From Planctomyces sp. (GTDB lineage Bacteria > Planctomycetota > Planctomycetia > Planctomycetales > Planctomycetaceae): a stretch of DNA of 64,000 bases. The stretch lies in NCBI GenBank assembly GCA_019636235.1, contig JAHBXW010000015.1, forward strand, positions 1 through 64,000. Reading direction: 5' to 3'. Positions 1 through 8,262 of this stretch are shown piece after piece (the first letter of the stretch is position 1; each line of letters begins with the position of its first letter). The position numbers and the translations under genes are program-made. The notes below the pieces were generated by a model, which had not been told where the DNA came from, made no database searches, and worked only from the letters and a program-made list of their open reading frames with translations.

Positions 1-120
1 AAGCGGACGGCCCTTATGGTGCTATACTCGCAGTGTGTGGTGCCCTTTCATTGCGGCATCCCGCGCGTACGTTACTCTGGCTTGCTTCCGTTCGTCAAGA
101 ATCTTGACAGGATCAGGTGT

Positions 121-564
121 TCAAGAGGCGGGTGGCGACAGTGTTCGTGCGGACTGGTCAAGTATGTTGAGCAGGAGTTCTGCATCCTTCTCGCCGTGTG
201 AAATCGCCTGCATCAACCATTTTCGGGCCAAGACATAATCTTGCGACACGCCGAAGCCGCTCGCGTACATCATTCCCAAAAACAATTGTGCCAACGGGAC
301 GCCCTCCAGTGCACGGGCGCGCATCCATTGGGCGACCGACGCGTCATCAGTCGCCAGTTTCAAATGCCGTAGGCACGTTACGACCGCCCACAATCGCTCC
401 TTGGGAACATCGCTGCCAGCTTCCTGTGCCCAGGTAGCGAGCGCATCCTGATACAGGCCACCACGAGTCTTGGCGTCACCTTCCGAGCAATAGTCGCGTG
501 CCAGTGCTTCACGCGGAAGGAGAACGAAGCACAACAGCAGGCAGGCTCTAAATATCGGACTCAT
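121..564 (-). CDS. Secreted Sel1-like repeat protein behind the RHS toxin
   Basis: The protein is 147 aa when started at the ATG at 564. This start was chosen over longer in-frame options because the first ~22 residues (MSPIFRACLLLCFVLLPREA, then LA) form a clean signal peptide. The mature part has helical repeats of the Sel1/TPR kind: GLYQDALATWAQEAG, then RALEGVPLAQLFLGMMYASG followed by GVSQDY, then ARKWLMQAISHG. Sel1 proteins are protein-interaction scaffolds, and in several toxin systems they act as immunity or adaptor proteins. Its place second behind the RHS tip suggests such a role, but that is inference. It could simply be an exported scaffold. The last gene of this minus-strand group is here and upstream sequence is outside the window. 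Confidence 0.6.
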   Translation of the reverse strand: MSPIFRACLLLCFVLLPREALARDYCSEGDAKTRGGLYQDALATWAQEAGSDVPKERLWAVVTCLRHLKLATDDASVAQWMRARALEGVPLAQLFLGMMYASGFGVSQDYVLARKWLMQAISHGEKDAELLLNILDQSARTLSPPAS

Positions 565-677
565 GGGGCGTCGTGTGGAATGGCACTTGCTTGAAGTCGC
601 GCGCACACTCGCAGGGTTAGCGGATGGCGTGGGGGACAATTGCCCGGAGTCATTGGTCGCGGTGGTCCCAGGACCTG

Positions 678-1004
678 TCATGAGGAAGTGCTGACCGGTA
701 GTGGAAGCAGTCGTGATGTCCGCTCCCAGCCGACATCCACACAATACTGTCGTATGGCTTCTAATCCCGGTGGCTCGGCGTACCAATAAAAGTCGATGCC
801 GGCAACGCTGTCGGAAATAGCTTTGGGCTGTGGTGCATAGTCACCACCCAAACCTATAGTTAACTGACCATTTTTATCGAAGGCAATCGACCAACTTAAG
901 GCATACGCGTTCTCTTTTTGCAAGGCATCTGCAAAGTCGCGCATAACTGCCGTGGCCTCTTCGGTGAAGTACACGCCCTGGCGAGAGCGAATAAAATGGT
1001 GCAT
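678..1004 (-). CDS. Small protein directly after RHS tip, candidate immunity protein
   Basis: The product is 108 aa with no signal peptide or membrane segment, and I do not recognise the family. The ATG at 1004 lies only 6 bases after the RHS stop codon (TAG at 1013-1011), so the two are almost certainly co-transcribed and translationally linked. In polymorphic toxin loci the gene immediately after the toxin tip usually encodes the cognate immunity protein, and size and position fit. Visible features are an amphipathic N-terminal helix (EEATAVMRDFADALQKENAY) followed by a predicted beta-rich part (SWSIAFDKNGQLTIGLGG). The C-terminal ~15 residues look unstructured and may be an extension. Function is inferred from context only. 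Confidence 0.55.
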   Translation of the reverse strand: MHHFIRSRQGVYFTEEATAVMRDFADALQKENAYALSWSIAFDKNGQLTIGLGGDYAPQPKAISDSVAGIDFYWYAEPPGLEAIRQYCVDVGWERTSRLLPLPVSTSS

Positions 1005-1010
1005 CGGAGC

Positions 1011-3917
1011 CTATCGCAGTATGTTGATCGGCGTGTAAGGTTGGCCTTCGTGTGGCAGTATGAATGTCCGACATTGAAAGGCCCTTGATATTTCCTGCGC
1101 GCGCTGACCGCTTGCGCACCTGAAAATACAGGTTCTATTGCCGGGAGTGGTTAATTCCTCTGGCAGCTCTCGCAGAAAGGGACATGTGCCCTTTGGATTG
1201 TTGTCGTTTGCGGGGCAATTGCTTGGTTTGGACTCCTTTCCAGAGTCATCGAGTCCCATTGGCGTGCCGCCAAAGTCGAAGAGGCCGAAAATGTCTAGGC
1301 CCTTGGGATCGATGTATCGGATCGGGTTTGCCGGCGTGTAGTTATACAGCCCCATGCTGGCCTGCGTCGTTCCATCCAGTCCGATCGGATCGGTCTCGAT
1401 GTACCGGCCCATCGTCGAGTCGTAATCGCGGAAATAGTTGTAGTTCAGCGCGGACTCGCTGTCGGCAAAGTGGCCGGGGAATCGCAGGTTGTGGGTGATT
1501 GACGAGCTGAGGCTGTACTGCTCGCCGAACGGCTCGGCGATGCGATCCCAGACGATGTTCTTGCTCGCATCGGTGATCTTCTGCGGCGTGTTCAGGTGGT
1601 CGGGATGGATGTAATAGATCGACCCGCCGGATTCGATCTGGGCCAGCGGCATGTCGTCCAGCCAGACATATTCGCGGATGACGTTGCCCGTCGAGCCGTC
1701 GGACTCGGCGATTAGGTGTCCTGCCTCGTCGTAGTGGAAATGCGTGGTTGTGCTGCTGACCGTCTTGCTCACGCGCTCGCCGCGCGCGTTGTAGGCGTAG
1801 GTGGCTGCACCGGAGCCGCCGATGGATAGCGCGTCGTAGCGGTTACGGTGGCCGAAGGTGTAGGCGTAGCTGCTGGCACCCGCCCGGTCGTCGGTAGCGA
1901 CGTTGCCGTTGGCGGCATAGGTCATGTTACGGGTGGTGCTGCCCGAGTAATTGGTGATCGAAGTCAGGCGGTTTGTGCTTGTGGCATAGGAATAGGTCTG
2001 GGTCGTGCTGCTCTTGACCCGCGTGGCGCGGTTGCCGTTGTTGTCGTACGTGTAGTCGATGGTGCCGTACTTGCCGATGGCCTGGGTCAGCCGATACAGG
2101 TCGTCATAGGTAAAGTCCTGGTCGCGGGTCGAATCGAGGTAGTCGGTGATCGACGTGATGTTATCCACCCCGTTGTAGGCGATTTCGAGGTCCTGGATGT
2201 CGCCGCCCGATCCCGTGGTGACAATGGCAGTCAGGCGGAAGTCCTGGTCGTAGCCGTGCGTCCGGGCCAGGCCGTTGCCGTAATCAAGTGCGGCAAGGGG
2301 ACCGAACGCCTTGTACGTGACATCGGAGGCGAGCGCCGTTGCCGAACCTGACGGATTGAGCGTCACCGTTGCTATGCGGCCAGAGTCGTCACGGCCATAG
2401 CCGATGACGGTGCCCGACGGGTAGGTGATGCTGGTGATGTGGTCGGCAAGGTCATATGCGTATTCGGTGGTGTAGGATTCGCTGCCGATGGTCCTTGTCG
2501 TGCTGATGACGTTGCCGCGCTTGTCGTAGGTGAGCGTCGTGCTGCCGCTGCCGTCGGTGAAGGCGGTCATGTGGCCGATACCGTAATTCCCGCCGCTGGT
2601 GGAGTCGTAGGTATAGTCGATGTCCTCGCCGGAGGAGGAGGGGAAGGTCTCGGTCAGCACGCGGTCGAGCTTGTCGAACGTGCGGTTGGTGACAATGCTG
2701 CGCGCGTCGGTCTCGCTGGTGATGTTGCCCGCCTTGTCGAGCACATAGACGGTCGTGCCACGGTCTGGGCTGGTTTCCTGGATGACGCGGCCGAAGCCGT
2801 CATAGACGTAGCTGGTGACCAGGGAACGCGGGTCGGTGACTGACGTGCGATTGTCCTGGGCGTCGTAGGCGTAGCTCGTGGCATGCGTCAATGGATCGGT
2901 GATGGTAATCAGCCGGTTTAATGCATCGAAGGCGTACGATGTCGTGTCGTTGAGAGCATCCTTAACCGATGTGCGGTTGCTCTGCGAATCGTAGCCGTAG
3001 GTCGTGGTCTGACTGGACGCGCCGACCTGCGTCAGCATGCGGCCGATGATGTCAAAGGTGCGGCTTTGCGTTTTGACGATGCCGCCGCCGGAGTTCTTAA
3101 TATCCTGCTCGGTAATCTTGCCCGCATCGTCCAGCGTGTATTCGATACGTTCGCCGTCGTCATTCTCGACGGCGGTCAGGCGGTGGGCGTCGTCGTACTC
3201 GTAGTTCAGCTCGTAACCGTCCGGCAGCGTGATGGAGGTAACCAGCCCGGCGGCGTTGTAGCCGAAAGTGGTGGTCGCATCCGCGCCGCCATCATCGACG
3301 GTACGCGTCAGCAGCCTGCCGCGTTCATCGTAGGTGAAGGTCGTGACCATACCGTTGGGGTCGGTCATCTGCGTCGGCAGGCCACGGTTGTTGTAGCTGT
3401 CGATGGTCGAAACATGGTTTAGTGCGTCGGTAACCGTTTCCAGGTTGCCGGTCGTGGAATCATAGGTGTACGTGGTCGTCGCGGTCACGTCGGTGCGCGG
3501 TCCGGTGACGGTCAGCACGTGCCCCAGGCTGTCATAGGTGTAGGTCCATGTGCGGGTCTGACCGTTGGTGGAGTACGGGACGCTTTGCGAAGTCGTATCC
3601 GTCTCGGTGCGGGTTAGCATGTTGCCCGCGCTGTCGTAGGTGAACGTCGTGGTCTTGCGCGGCGCGGTGATCTGCGTCGGCACGGCGAGCGTCGAGTGCC
3701 AGGTGGTCGTGATCGTGCGAGCCAGGCCCGTCGTGTAGGCTTCGGTGCGGCTGGTTTCAAGACCGCGCGTATTGTTGACGTAGGTTGTCTTGTTGCCGTT
3801 CCAATCGGTCTCACTCGCAAGGAAGCCGTTCGTATCGTAGGTGAAAACGCGGTTTGCGGCCGGGATGCCCGTAGCCGCCAGCCGGTCCATGCGGCTTACC
3901 TTGGGCGCACCTTGCAC
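1011..3917 (-). CDS. RHS/YD-repeat polymorphic toxin, C-terminal part (severed by IS)
   Basis: This 968-aa reading frame is the 3' part of an RHS gene cut by the IS at 3933-4806. It is a long array of YD repeats (for example FTYDERGRLLTRTVDDGG, YAFDALNRLITITDPLTHAT) that build the RHS beta-cocoon. It ends in the RHS-associated core (YNYFRDYDSTMGRYIETDPI, then GLYNYTPANPIRYIDPKGL near 1290-1350). After the DPKG junction there is a short ~95-aa tip with five cysteines (NCPAN, GTCPF, RTCIFRC, FQCRT) and no toxin family that I recognise. The first codon shown is an internal GTG, so it has no native start or signal peptide. Removing the IS plus one TA joins ...EQIK to YTFATVQGAPKVS in frame. The severed part is probably not exported. 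Confidence 0.85.
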   Translation of the reverse strand: MQGAPKVSRMDRLAATGIPAANRVFTYDTNGFLASETDWNGNKTTYVNNTRGLETSRTEAYTTGLARTITTTWHSTLAVPTQITAPRKTTTFTYDSAGNMLTRTETDTTSQSVPYSTNGQTRTWTYTYDSLGHVLTVTGPRTDVTATTTYTYDSTTGNLETVTDALNHVSTIDSYNNRGLPTQMTDPNGMVTTFTYDERGRLLTRTVDDGGADATTTFGYNAAGLVTSITLPDGYELNYEYDDAHRLTAVENDDGERIEYTLDDAGKITEQDIKNSGGGIVKTQSRTFDIIGRMLTQVGASSQTTTYGYDSQSNRTSVKDALNDTTSYAFDALNRLITITDPLTHATSYAYDAQDNRTSVTDPRSLVTSYVYDGFGRVIQETSPDRGTTVYVLDKAGNITSETDARSIVTNRTFDKLDRVLTETFPSSSGEDIDYTYDSTSGGNYGIGHMTAFTDGSGSTTLTYDKRGNVISTTRTIGSESYTTEYAYDLADHITSITYPSGTVIGYGRDDSGRIATVTLNPSGSATALASDVTYKAFGPLAALDYGNGLARTHGYDQDFRLTAIVTTGSGGDIQDLEIAYNGVDNITSITDYLDSTRDQDFTYDDLYRLTQAIGKYGTIDYTYDNNGNRATRVKSSTTQTYSYATSTNRLTSITNYSGSTTRNMTYAANGNVATDDRAGASSYAYTFGHRNRYDALSIGGSGAATYAYNARGERVSKTVSSTTTHFHYDEAGHLIAESDGSTGNVIREYVWLDDMPLAQIESGGSIYYIHPDHLNTPQKITDASKNIVWDRIAEPFGEQYSLSSSITHNLRFPGHFADSESALNYNYFRDYDSTMGRYIETDPIGLDGTTQASMGLYNYTPANPIRYIDPKGLDIFGLFDFGGTPMGLDDSGKESKPSNCPANDNNPKGTCPFLRELPEELTTPGNRTCIFRCASGQRAQEISRAFQCRTFILPHEGQPYTPINILR

Positions 3918-3932
3918 GGTGGCGAATGTGTA

Positions 3933-3955
3933 GAAGCAGTCTCAAAACCCCTTGA
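3933..3955. repeat. Left terminal inverted repeat of the IS
   Basis: The repeat begins GAAGCAGTCTCAAAACC and ends CTTGA. It pairs with 4784-4806 with five mismatches, at repeat positions 3, 6, 9, 13 and 18. It is preceded by the TA target duplicate at 3931-3932. Confidence 0.88.
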
Positions 3956-3994
3956 ACTGCAAGCTTGCGCCAGCCCTGAAGTTACGTTACGAAC

Positions 3995-4020
3995 GCCATC
4001 GAAAGGAGCCTTTCGATGGC
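3995..4020 (+). promoter_or_regulatory. 12-bp perfect hairpin hiding the transposase start site
   Basis: Bases 3995-4006 (GCCATCGAAAGG) are exactly complementary to 4009-4020 (CCTTTCGATGGC) with AG between. The stem contains the Shine-Dalgarno AAGGAG (4003-4008) and the ATG (4016-4018). Any transcript entering from upstream could fold this hairpin and block ribosome access. This resembles the read-in protection known from IS10 and IS50. Folding in the cell is inferred, but the inverted repeat is seen directly. Confidence 0.7.
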
Positions 4021-4797
4021 CATCAGGGAAGTGTTGCTGACGGACGCCCAGTGGGAGAAGCTCCGGCCGTTGATCCCCCAGCGACCCCGCTCCCCCAGGG
4101 GCGGCCGGCCGCCGGCCGACGATCGGGCCTGTTTGGAAGGCATCCTGTGGGTGCTCAAAACGGGCGCCCGCTGGAAGGACCTGCCCGGCGAGTTCCCCTC
4201 CCCAGCCACGTGCTGGCGGCGGATGAACGAGTGGGCCGAGAGCGGCGTCCTGGAAGCCGTCTGGAGGGCCCTGCTGGACCAGCTCGACGACCAGCAACTG
4301 CTGGACTGGGACGAGGTGTTTGTGGACGGGACCTTCTCGCCCGCGAAAAAAGGGGGCTTTGCGTGGGAAACACCAAGCGCGGGAAGGGAACCAAGTGGAT
4401 GCTTCTGGTTGATGCGCAGGGTCTTCCTGTGGCATGCCGGACCGCGAGTGCTGCGCCTGCGGAGATCACGCTGGTCGAAGACCTCGCGGCGCAAGTGACC
4501 GTGGAGGGGGGCCCCGTGCCGCTGGTGGCCGACCGGGCCTACGACAGCGACCCGCACCGGCAGCGTCTGAAAGCGCGGGGGTTCGACCTGGTGTGTCCGC
4601 ACCGCCGGGGGCGGAAGCGTCCGGCGACGCAGGATGGTCGGAAGCTGCGGCGTTACCGGCGTCGGTGGAAGGTGGAGCGGACGATTTCGTGGCTGGGAAA
4701 CTACCGTCGCCTGCTGGTGCGTCACGAGTGCCATGTGCACATGTTCCAGGCGTTTATCACACTGGCCTGCCTGATGTTATGCCTCAAGCGGTTATGA
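4016..4797 (+). CDS. IS5-family DDE transposase, made by -1 frameshift
   Basis: Frame A starts at ATG 4016 (MAIREVLLTDAQWEKLRPLI) behind AAGGAG and carries the N-terminal DUF4096-type domain and the first catalytic Asp (DEVFVDGTF). Alone it runs into unrelated residues and stops at 4498. The frame one base back continues the homology from about 4350 to 4797 (GNTKRGKGTKWMLLVDAQGL), with the second Asp in VADRAYDSD and the Glu in RRWKVERTISWL. A run of six A followed by five G (4346-4356) lies at the switch. Frame A reads AAA AAA GGG, and slipping back one base gives AGG GGG CTT. The fused protein is ~260 aa, normal for the group. The coordinates span both frames. A simple loss-of-function frameshift is the alternative. 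Confidence 0.85.
4346..4356 (+). other. Candidate -1 ribosomal frameshift tract A6G5
   Basis: Six A (4346-4351) and five G (4352-4356) stand exactly where homology passes from the first to the second transposase frame. Two in-frame AAA lysine codons allow tRNA-Lys to re-pair one base upstream. Such A6-type tracts are known slippery sites in IS5/IS427 transposases. No downstream stimulatory stem was worked out. Confidence 0.65.
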
Positions 4798-4806
4798 AAC
4801 CGCCTC
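4784..4806. repeat. Right terminal inverted repeat of the IS
   Basis: Read on the minus strand from 4806 it begins GAGGCGGTTTCATAACC and ends CTTGA, matching the left repeat at 18 of 23 positions. The TA target copy follows at 4807-4808. Confidence 0.88.
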
Positions 4807-6029
4807 TACTTAATCTGCTCGCCAAGCGGGTAGGTCACCGTCTTCGTGCCATCCGTGTTGTAAGTGACCGTCGTGGCGTTGGCACCGCCTGCATGCTCGC
4901 TCGATGTAGTCTGGCCGGTCGTGGAGTCATAAGCCCAGGTAGCGTAGCGTTCGCCCAGCTCGTCGGTGATGCCGGTCAGGTATGTCGGGAAGTCCGTGTC
5001 CTCGTAGTGGTATTCGATCTCCGGGTAAGGCGTGGACGCAGCCGGATACGTGACATTGGTAAGTAGCTTGACGGTGGTCTGGGTCGATGGGTAGGCGTCC
5101 GTGTAGGTATAGGTGTAGTCGTTACCATCGGGATCGGTCATCGTGTCAAGATTGCCGTTGCCGTCATAGGTGAACTCCAACGTGCGGTCTTGATTATCTT
5201 CGACCTCGGTGAGTTGGCCTGAGGTATAGGTAAGGGTCTGCGTATAGCCGTTGGCGAAGTCGATGGATTGCAGTTTTCCGGCGGAATCGTAGGTCTCTAC
5301 CGTGCCGTCAATCTCGGTAAGCGTGTAGTCCGAGCCGCTCGCGGCAAGCTTCAGAGTTACGTCCTTGTCCCAAGTGAGCCAATTACCAGCGACCTTGCTG
5401 TACGACAATTCTTGGCCGTCTGGACGAATGACGCGTATTGACGACGAAGATATGATGACCAGCCGACGTTCCCAATTGTGCTGCCAACTGATACCGATGG
5501 CGCCTGCGTATTGGCTTTGGCTGTTGTAATGACGGCTGAATTCAAGAACGTTCGTGCCGGCACTGCGGAAATCAACGGCGGCCTGGTACTTGTTGCCGGT
5601 GCAAACGGTAATGGGATTGCCGGCAGTCGTGCAGCTATTGCCCTGCGTCTTGGGCACCGGTCCCTTCACGCATCCGTTGGCGGCAAAGATGTCCTGCACG
5701 TATCCAGACGGGCAAAACGCATGGATGTAGCCGGTGATAGTGACGGTGTTGGCAATGTACTTGCATACCCACGCGGGTTTGCCAAGGCCGTCAGTGCCTG
5801 GTCCAAGAGAAAGGAATGTGTGGTTGAGGTAGTACTCGTACTGCCCCGTGCAAGCAGCATCGGGGCTGATGCAATAAGTGTATCCCGAGCCGGTGCATCC
5901 GCCGCCGGCGCTGGTTCCCCCCGTGTACCAGTTGTATGGAATGGTCTGAGCTGCGCTGTTCGGCGGATAGATTAGAATTGCTGCGCCAGCGAGAACAACG
6001 GCGACAATAGCTGCGCGCAATAAGAGCAT
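4806..6029 (-). CDS. RHS/YD-repeat protein, N-terminal part (severed by IS)
   Basis: This is the 5' part (407 aa) of the interrupted RHS gene. The start at ATG 6029 is preferred over an in-frame GTG at 6068 because GGAG lies 8 bases upstream and the protein then begins with a signal peptide (MLLLRAAIVAVVLAGAAILI). A cysteine-containing secreted region follows, then a DUF6531-type domain (GNPITVCTGNKYQAAVDF, HYNSQSQYAGAIGISWQHNW) that caps many RHS proteins, and the first YD repeats (LEFTYDGNGNLDTMTDPDGN). The frame now ends at a stop made by the IS junction (IK then TAG). With the C-terminal part it would make a protein of about 1380 aa. The signal peptide argues for Sec export rather than direct T6SS loading. 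Confidence 0.82.
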   Translation of the reverse strand: MLLLRAAIVAVVLAGAAILIYPPNSAAQTIPYNWYTGGTSAGGGCTGSGYTYCISPDAACTGQYEYYLNHTFLSLGPGTDGLGKPAWVCKYIANTVTITGYIHAFCPSGYVQDIFAANGCVKGPVPKTQGNSCTTAGNPITVCTGNKYQAAVDFRSAGTNVLEFSRHYNSQSQYAGAIGISWQHNWERRLVIISSSSIRVIRPDGQELSYSKVAGNWLTWDKDVTLKLAASGSDYTLTEIDGTVETYDSAGKLQSIDFANGYTQTLTYTSGQLTEVEDNQDRTLEFTYDGNGNLDTMTDPDGNDYTYTYTDAYPSTQTTVKLLTNVTYPAASTPYPEIEYHYEDTDFPTYLTGITDELGERYATWAYDSTTGQTTSSEHAGGANATTVTYNTDGTKTVTYPLGEQIK

Positions 6030-6205
6030 GGGACCACTCCATGTTGTTGTACCCAGTGGCGGGGCCACGAATGGCTCACGTAGTATGAGCGCGTTGGCTT
6101 AACGAGTGGTTAATGCGACCACGATGTGAGTGGTGACGGAGAATCAACCGTCTGAAAGCAAACAAGAATGTCGTATAATTTATGTTATGGAAAAAAAGGT
6201 CCGTG

Positions 6206-7648
6206 TCAGCGGCTTCGTTCGGGCGCGTCGAACGACGGTGACGGCGGACGGCGGCGATGTGCGGGGTTCCGCTCCGCGACCTTCTCGGCATGCGACTTTC
6301 GCTGCCAGCGTTCGTAGTCGCGCTCCGCGACCTCGACGACGCGCGACACTTCGTCCGGCGACAAGGGCTGATAGCTGTTTTCGGTAATGAGCTGGTTGTA
6401 CCATTCGAGCAGGCCGCGAACCTGCCGTCCGGTGGGATACGTGTTGTCAGGGCGCTCCCATACTTTCAGCAACGCTGTTGCCGGCACGTTGTAGCCGCGT
6501 TGCGCACCGAGCGCGCAGATGTCCTCCAGTGCCATCGAAACATCGACCGCTTCCCGTAGCGATTGAAGCAGCGATGAAATGCGCGTCTTGCCGTCGATCC
6601 CAGCCACAACGTCGTGGGTTGTCGCGGTCAACTGGGAAGGCTGAAAACCAGCGGAGGCGACCATCGCGCTGAGTTGTTCGGGAGTCACCGGATCAGCCAG
6701 GCGGCCCTGGTTGAGGTGATGTACGGTGGCGATAAAGGACCGGAGCTTCTGGAGCGTTAGCTCCGTTCGGCCGAGGCGCCACGACGAAAGGTCTGATGGA
6801 CGAACGGCAGAACCGCCCGGCACGCTCAGGGTCTTGGCAACTTTCGTGAACTGGTACATGTTGACGCCCTGCGCGGCCATGTGGTCAATAACGTCGTTCA
6901 GGGCCTTTGTGAATGCCGTTGAGCGGATCGGATGCCCCAGCGGTATGGAGTCCGATGCGATTCCCCGTTCAAGTTCAGCAATCTGGTCCGGGTCAAGATG
7001 AACGTAGTGATAAAGGGCAGCTCGCTCCTTATGGTTGGCGGGTCGGTCATTGTGCGTGACGTGGAGAATGCGGGGTCCGGTTAGCTTTACGTCCGATGGC
7101 GCGAAGCGTTTTATCTCATTCGCGATTTCGCCCAATGAGCGGCGGCCGCCCTGGAGATGAAAGGAAAGTAGTTTCTCCATGATGTCGCCCCAGCGCGGTC
7201 GGGGTGCGTCTGGATGCGCTTCGACGAAACGCCGATGGCCCGCCAGGACTTCTCGATTCCACTCGCGGACGGATGCCGGCGTGACCTCGATCATGCCGGC
7301 GGCGGCAAACAACGCGACGCGCTGGTCACCGGAAGGCTGATCGCCCTGCTCCGGCCGAATGCGCTGCGGGTCAAGGTGAAGGAGATTCGTTGCGAGCAAA
7401 TCTTCAATGAACAGATACGGCGGCTGTCGCTCACCGATCCGATATTGCCGTACCCTGCCCTCAGTCCAGGCGGAGCGGCCGTGATCGTTGAGACTTTGCG
7501 CGAACCCGTTCGTGCTCGCGCCATTCGCATCAAGCAGTTCATCGAACAGGGCGGCGAAGCCGGGATAGGACGACCAGCGGTCCATGATTTGGTCGACCTG
7601 ACGCCGCACCTGACCGTGCGTGAGGGAGTCCCTTCCCTGTTTGGCCAT
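6206..7648 (-). CDS. Protein with four related HTH-like units
   Basis: The product is 480 aa, cytoplasmic, with a basic C-terminal tail. I do not recognise the full-length family. By eye it divides into four units of ~80-90 residues at about 30-120, 152-233, 245-336 and 355-444. Each looks like a helix-turn-helix core, then a W/Y-x-x-(x)-R/E-P/G segment (VRQYRIGERQPP, LSSWRLGRTELT, LKVWERPDNTYP), then a helix and a closing (L/H)xPxxxxxV/L motif (VTPEQLSAMVASAGF, LSPDEVSRVVEVAER). This resembles XRE-type DNA-binding domains strung together. It is divergent from the ParB-like operon, so a regulator or DNA-organising factor of the island is plausible. The start at 7648 has only a weak ribosome site. 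Confidence 0.6.
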   Translation of the reverse strand: MAKQGRDSLTHGQVRRQVDQIMDRWSSYPGFAALFDELLDANGASTNGFAQSLNDHGRSAWTEGRVRQYRIGERQPPYLFIEDLLATNLLHLDPQRIRPEQGDQPSGDQRVALFAAAGMIEVTPASVREWNREVLAGHRRFVEAHPDAPRPRWGDIMEKLLSFHLQGGRRSLGEIANEIKRFAPSDVKLTGPRILHVTHNDRPANHKERAALYHYVHLDPDQIAELERGIASDSIPLGHPIRSTAFTKALNDVIDHMAAQGVNMYQFTKVAKTLSVPGGSAVRPSDLSSWRLGRTELTLQKLRSFIATVHHLNQGRLADPVTPEQLSAMVASAGFQPSQLTATTHDVVAGIDGKTRISSLLQSLREAVDVSMALEDICALGAQRGYNVPATALLKVWERPDNTYPTGRQVRGLLEWYNQLITENSYQPLSPDEVSRVVEVAERDYERWQRKSHAEKVAERNPAHRRRPPSPSFDAPERSR

Positions 7649-8262
7649 CTGCCATCCATGTCAGTTGCTCATTCATGGATAGCGCAACCAATGGGATTGT
7701 CATCTGCAAAGTGGCGCTGGCACCGCCGCAGATAGCCCGGCTGGCCGGGAAATACTAGGTAACCCACTGAAAGACAGGCGCGTTTAAGTTTTGCGCCTAT
7801 GCCAACCGGGCGATCATGAAGAGTTTCGCCAATGTGGTGGCTGAGGCCGAACCTCGCTGCCGATCGGCGGTTGCGCTCACCAGATTAGGCTTGCTGCGGC
7901 GGGAACATCCGCTGAGAGAGACTCCCCGCGATTTTGCGGGCGTGTCGAAAGCCGCGTTGCCTCAATGGTTTAGTTGAACTCGCATCGCCTTGGCTACTTC
8001 GGATGGCACACCCATTGCCTGCGGCCAGCCGCGCGGCGAAGCACCCAATCAAGGAGCTATCCGCCCATGCTGCCTCCGGCCAGACCATTGTCCGCAGCGC
8101 CATTATACGCGCGTCGGCAATGGGTGAACGCGCAAAAGCCTACGGGAGTCCATGAGCTTTTTGATTAGGAGAGAAGGAACGGGGGGCACCTTCTGTCACG
8201 CTGACGACGGCCCAGGCTGAATTTGATGCGCCATCGCAGTTCCCCGCACGAAAGGATCGACC
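7649..8262. other. 614-bp gene-free region between divergent genes
   Basis: I found no convincing coding sequence here: the short frames at 7885-8168 show no recognisable protein features. It must hold the promoters of the minus-strand HTH-array gene and the plus-strand ParB operon. A 6-bp inverted repeat around an 11-base AT-rich loop (7776-7781 with 7793-7798) and a small GC hairpin near 7936 are the only structures I noticed. It may also carry a partition or transfer site for the ParB-like protein, but no repeated site is visible. Confidence 0.4.

Larger units (their letters stand above)
3933..4806 (+). mobile_element. IS5-family element (IS427-like), 874 bp
   Basis: A complete insertion sequence bounded by imperfect 23-bp terminal inverted repeats (18 of 23 identical) and flanked by a TA duplication (3931-3932 and 4807-4808). 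It carries one transposase gene in two overlapping frames. Size, TA target and frameshifted DDE transposase match the IS427 group of the IS5 family. It sits inside the RHS gene in opposite orientation. Deleting it with one TA restores a continuous RHS frame without loss of a codon, so the insertion caused no other damage and may be recent. Confidence 0.9.

Noticed and set aside
3952-4797. Second transposase frame as an independent gene starting at 3952
   Set aside because: Residues before about 4350 in this frame do not resemble a transposase. The homology only starts at the A6G5 run, so it is the 3' part of a frameshifted gene.
6174-6179. Perfect TATAAT box on the plus strand
   Set aside because: It points into the minus-strand HTH-array gene with no plus-strand gene to serve and no good -35. 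The AT-rich patch may instead help the minus-strand RHS promoter, but boxes could not be assigned.
7776-7798. Hairpin in the divergent intergenic region as a terminator
   Set aside because: The stem is only 6 bp with an 11-base loop and no T tract, and there is no convergent gene to terminate.
1-8262. Left attachment site matching the 3' end of tRNA-Pro
   Set aside because: I looked for the GGATTTGAACCTGC-type sequence in the left part by eye and found nothing beyond a 9-base TGACAGGAT near 108, which is too short. The left end is probably outside the window.
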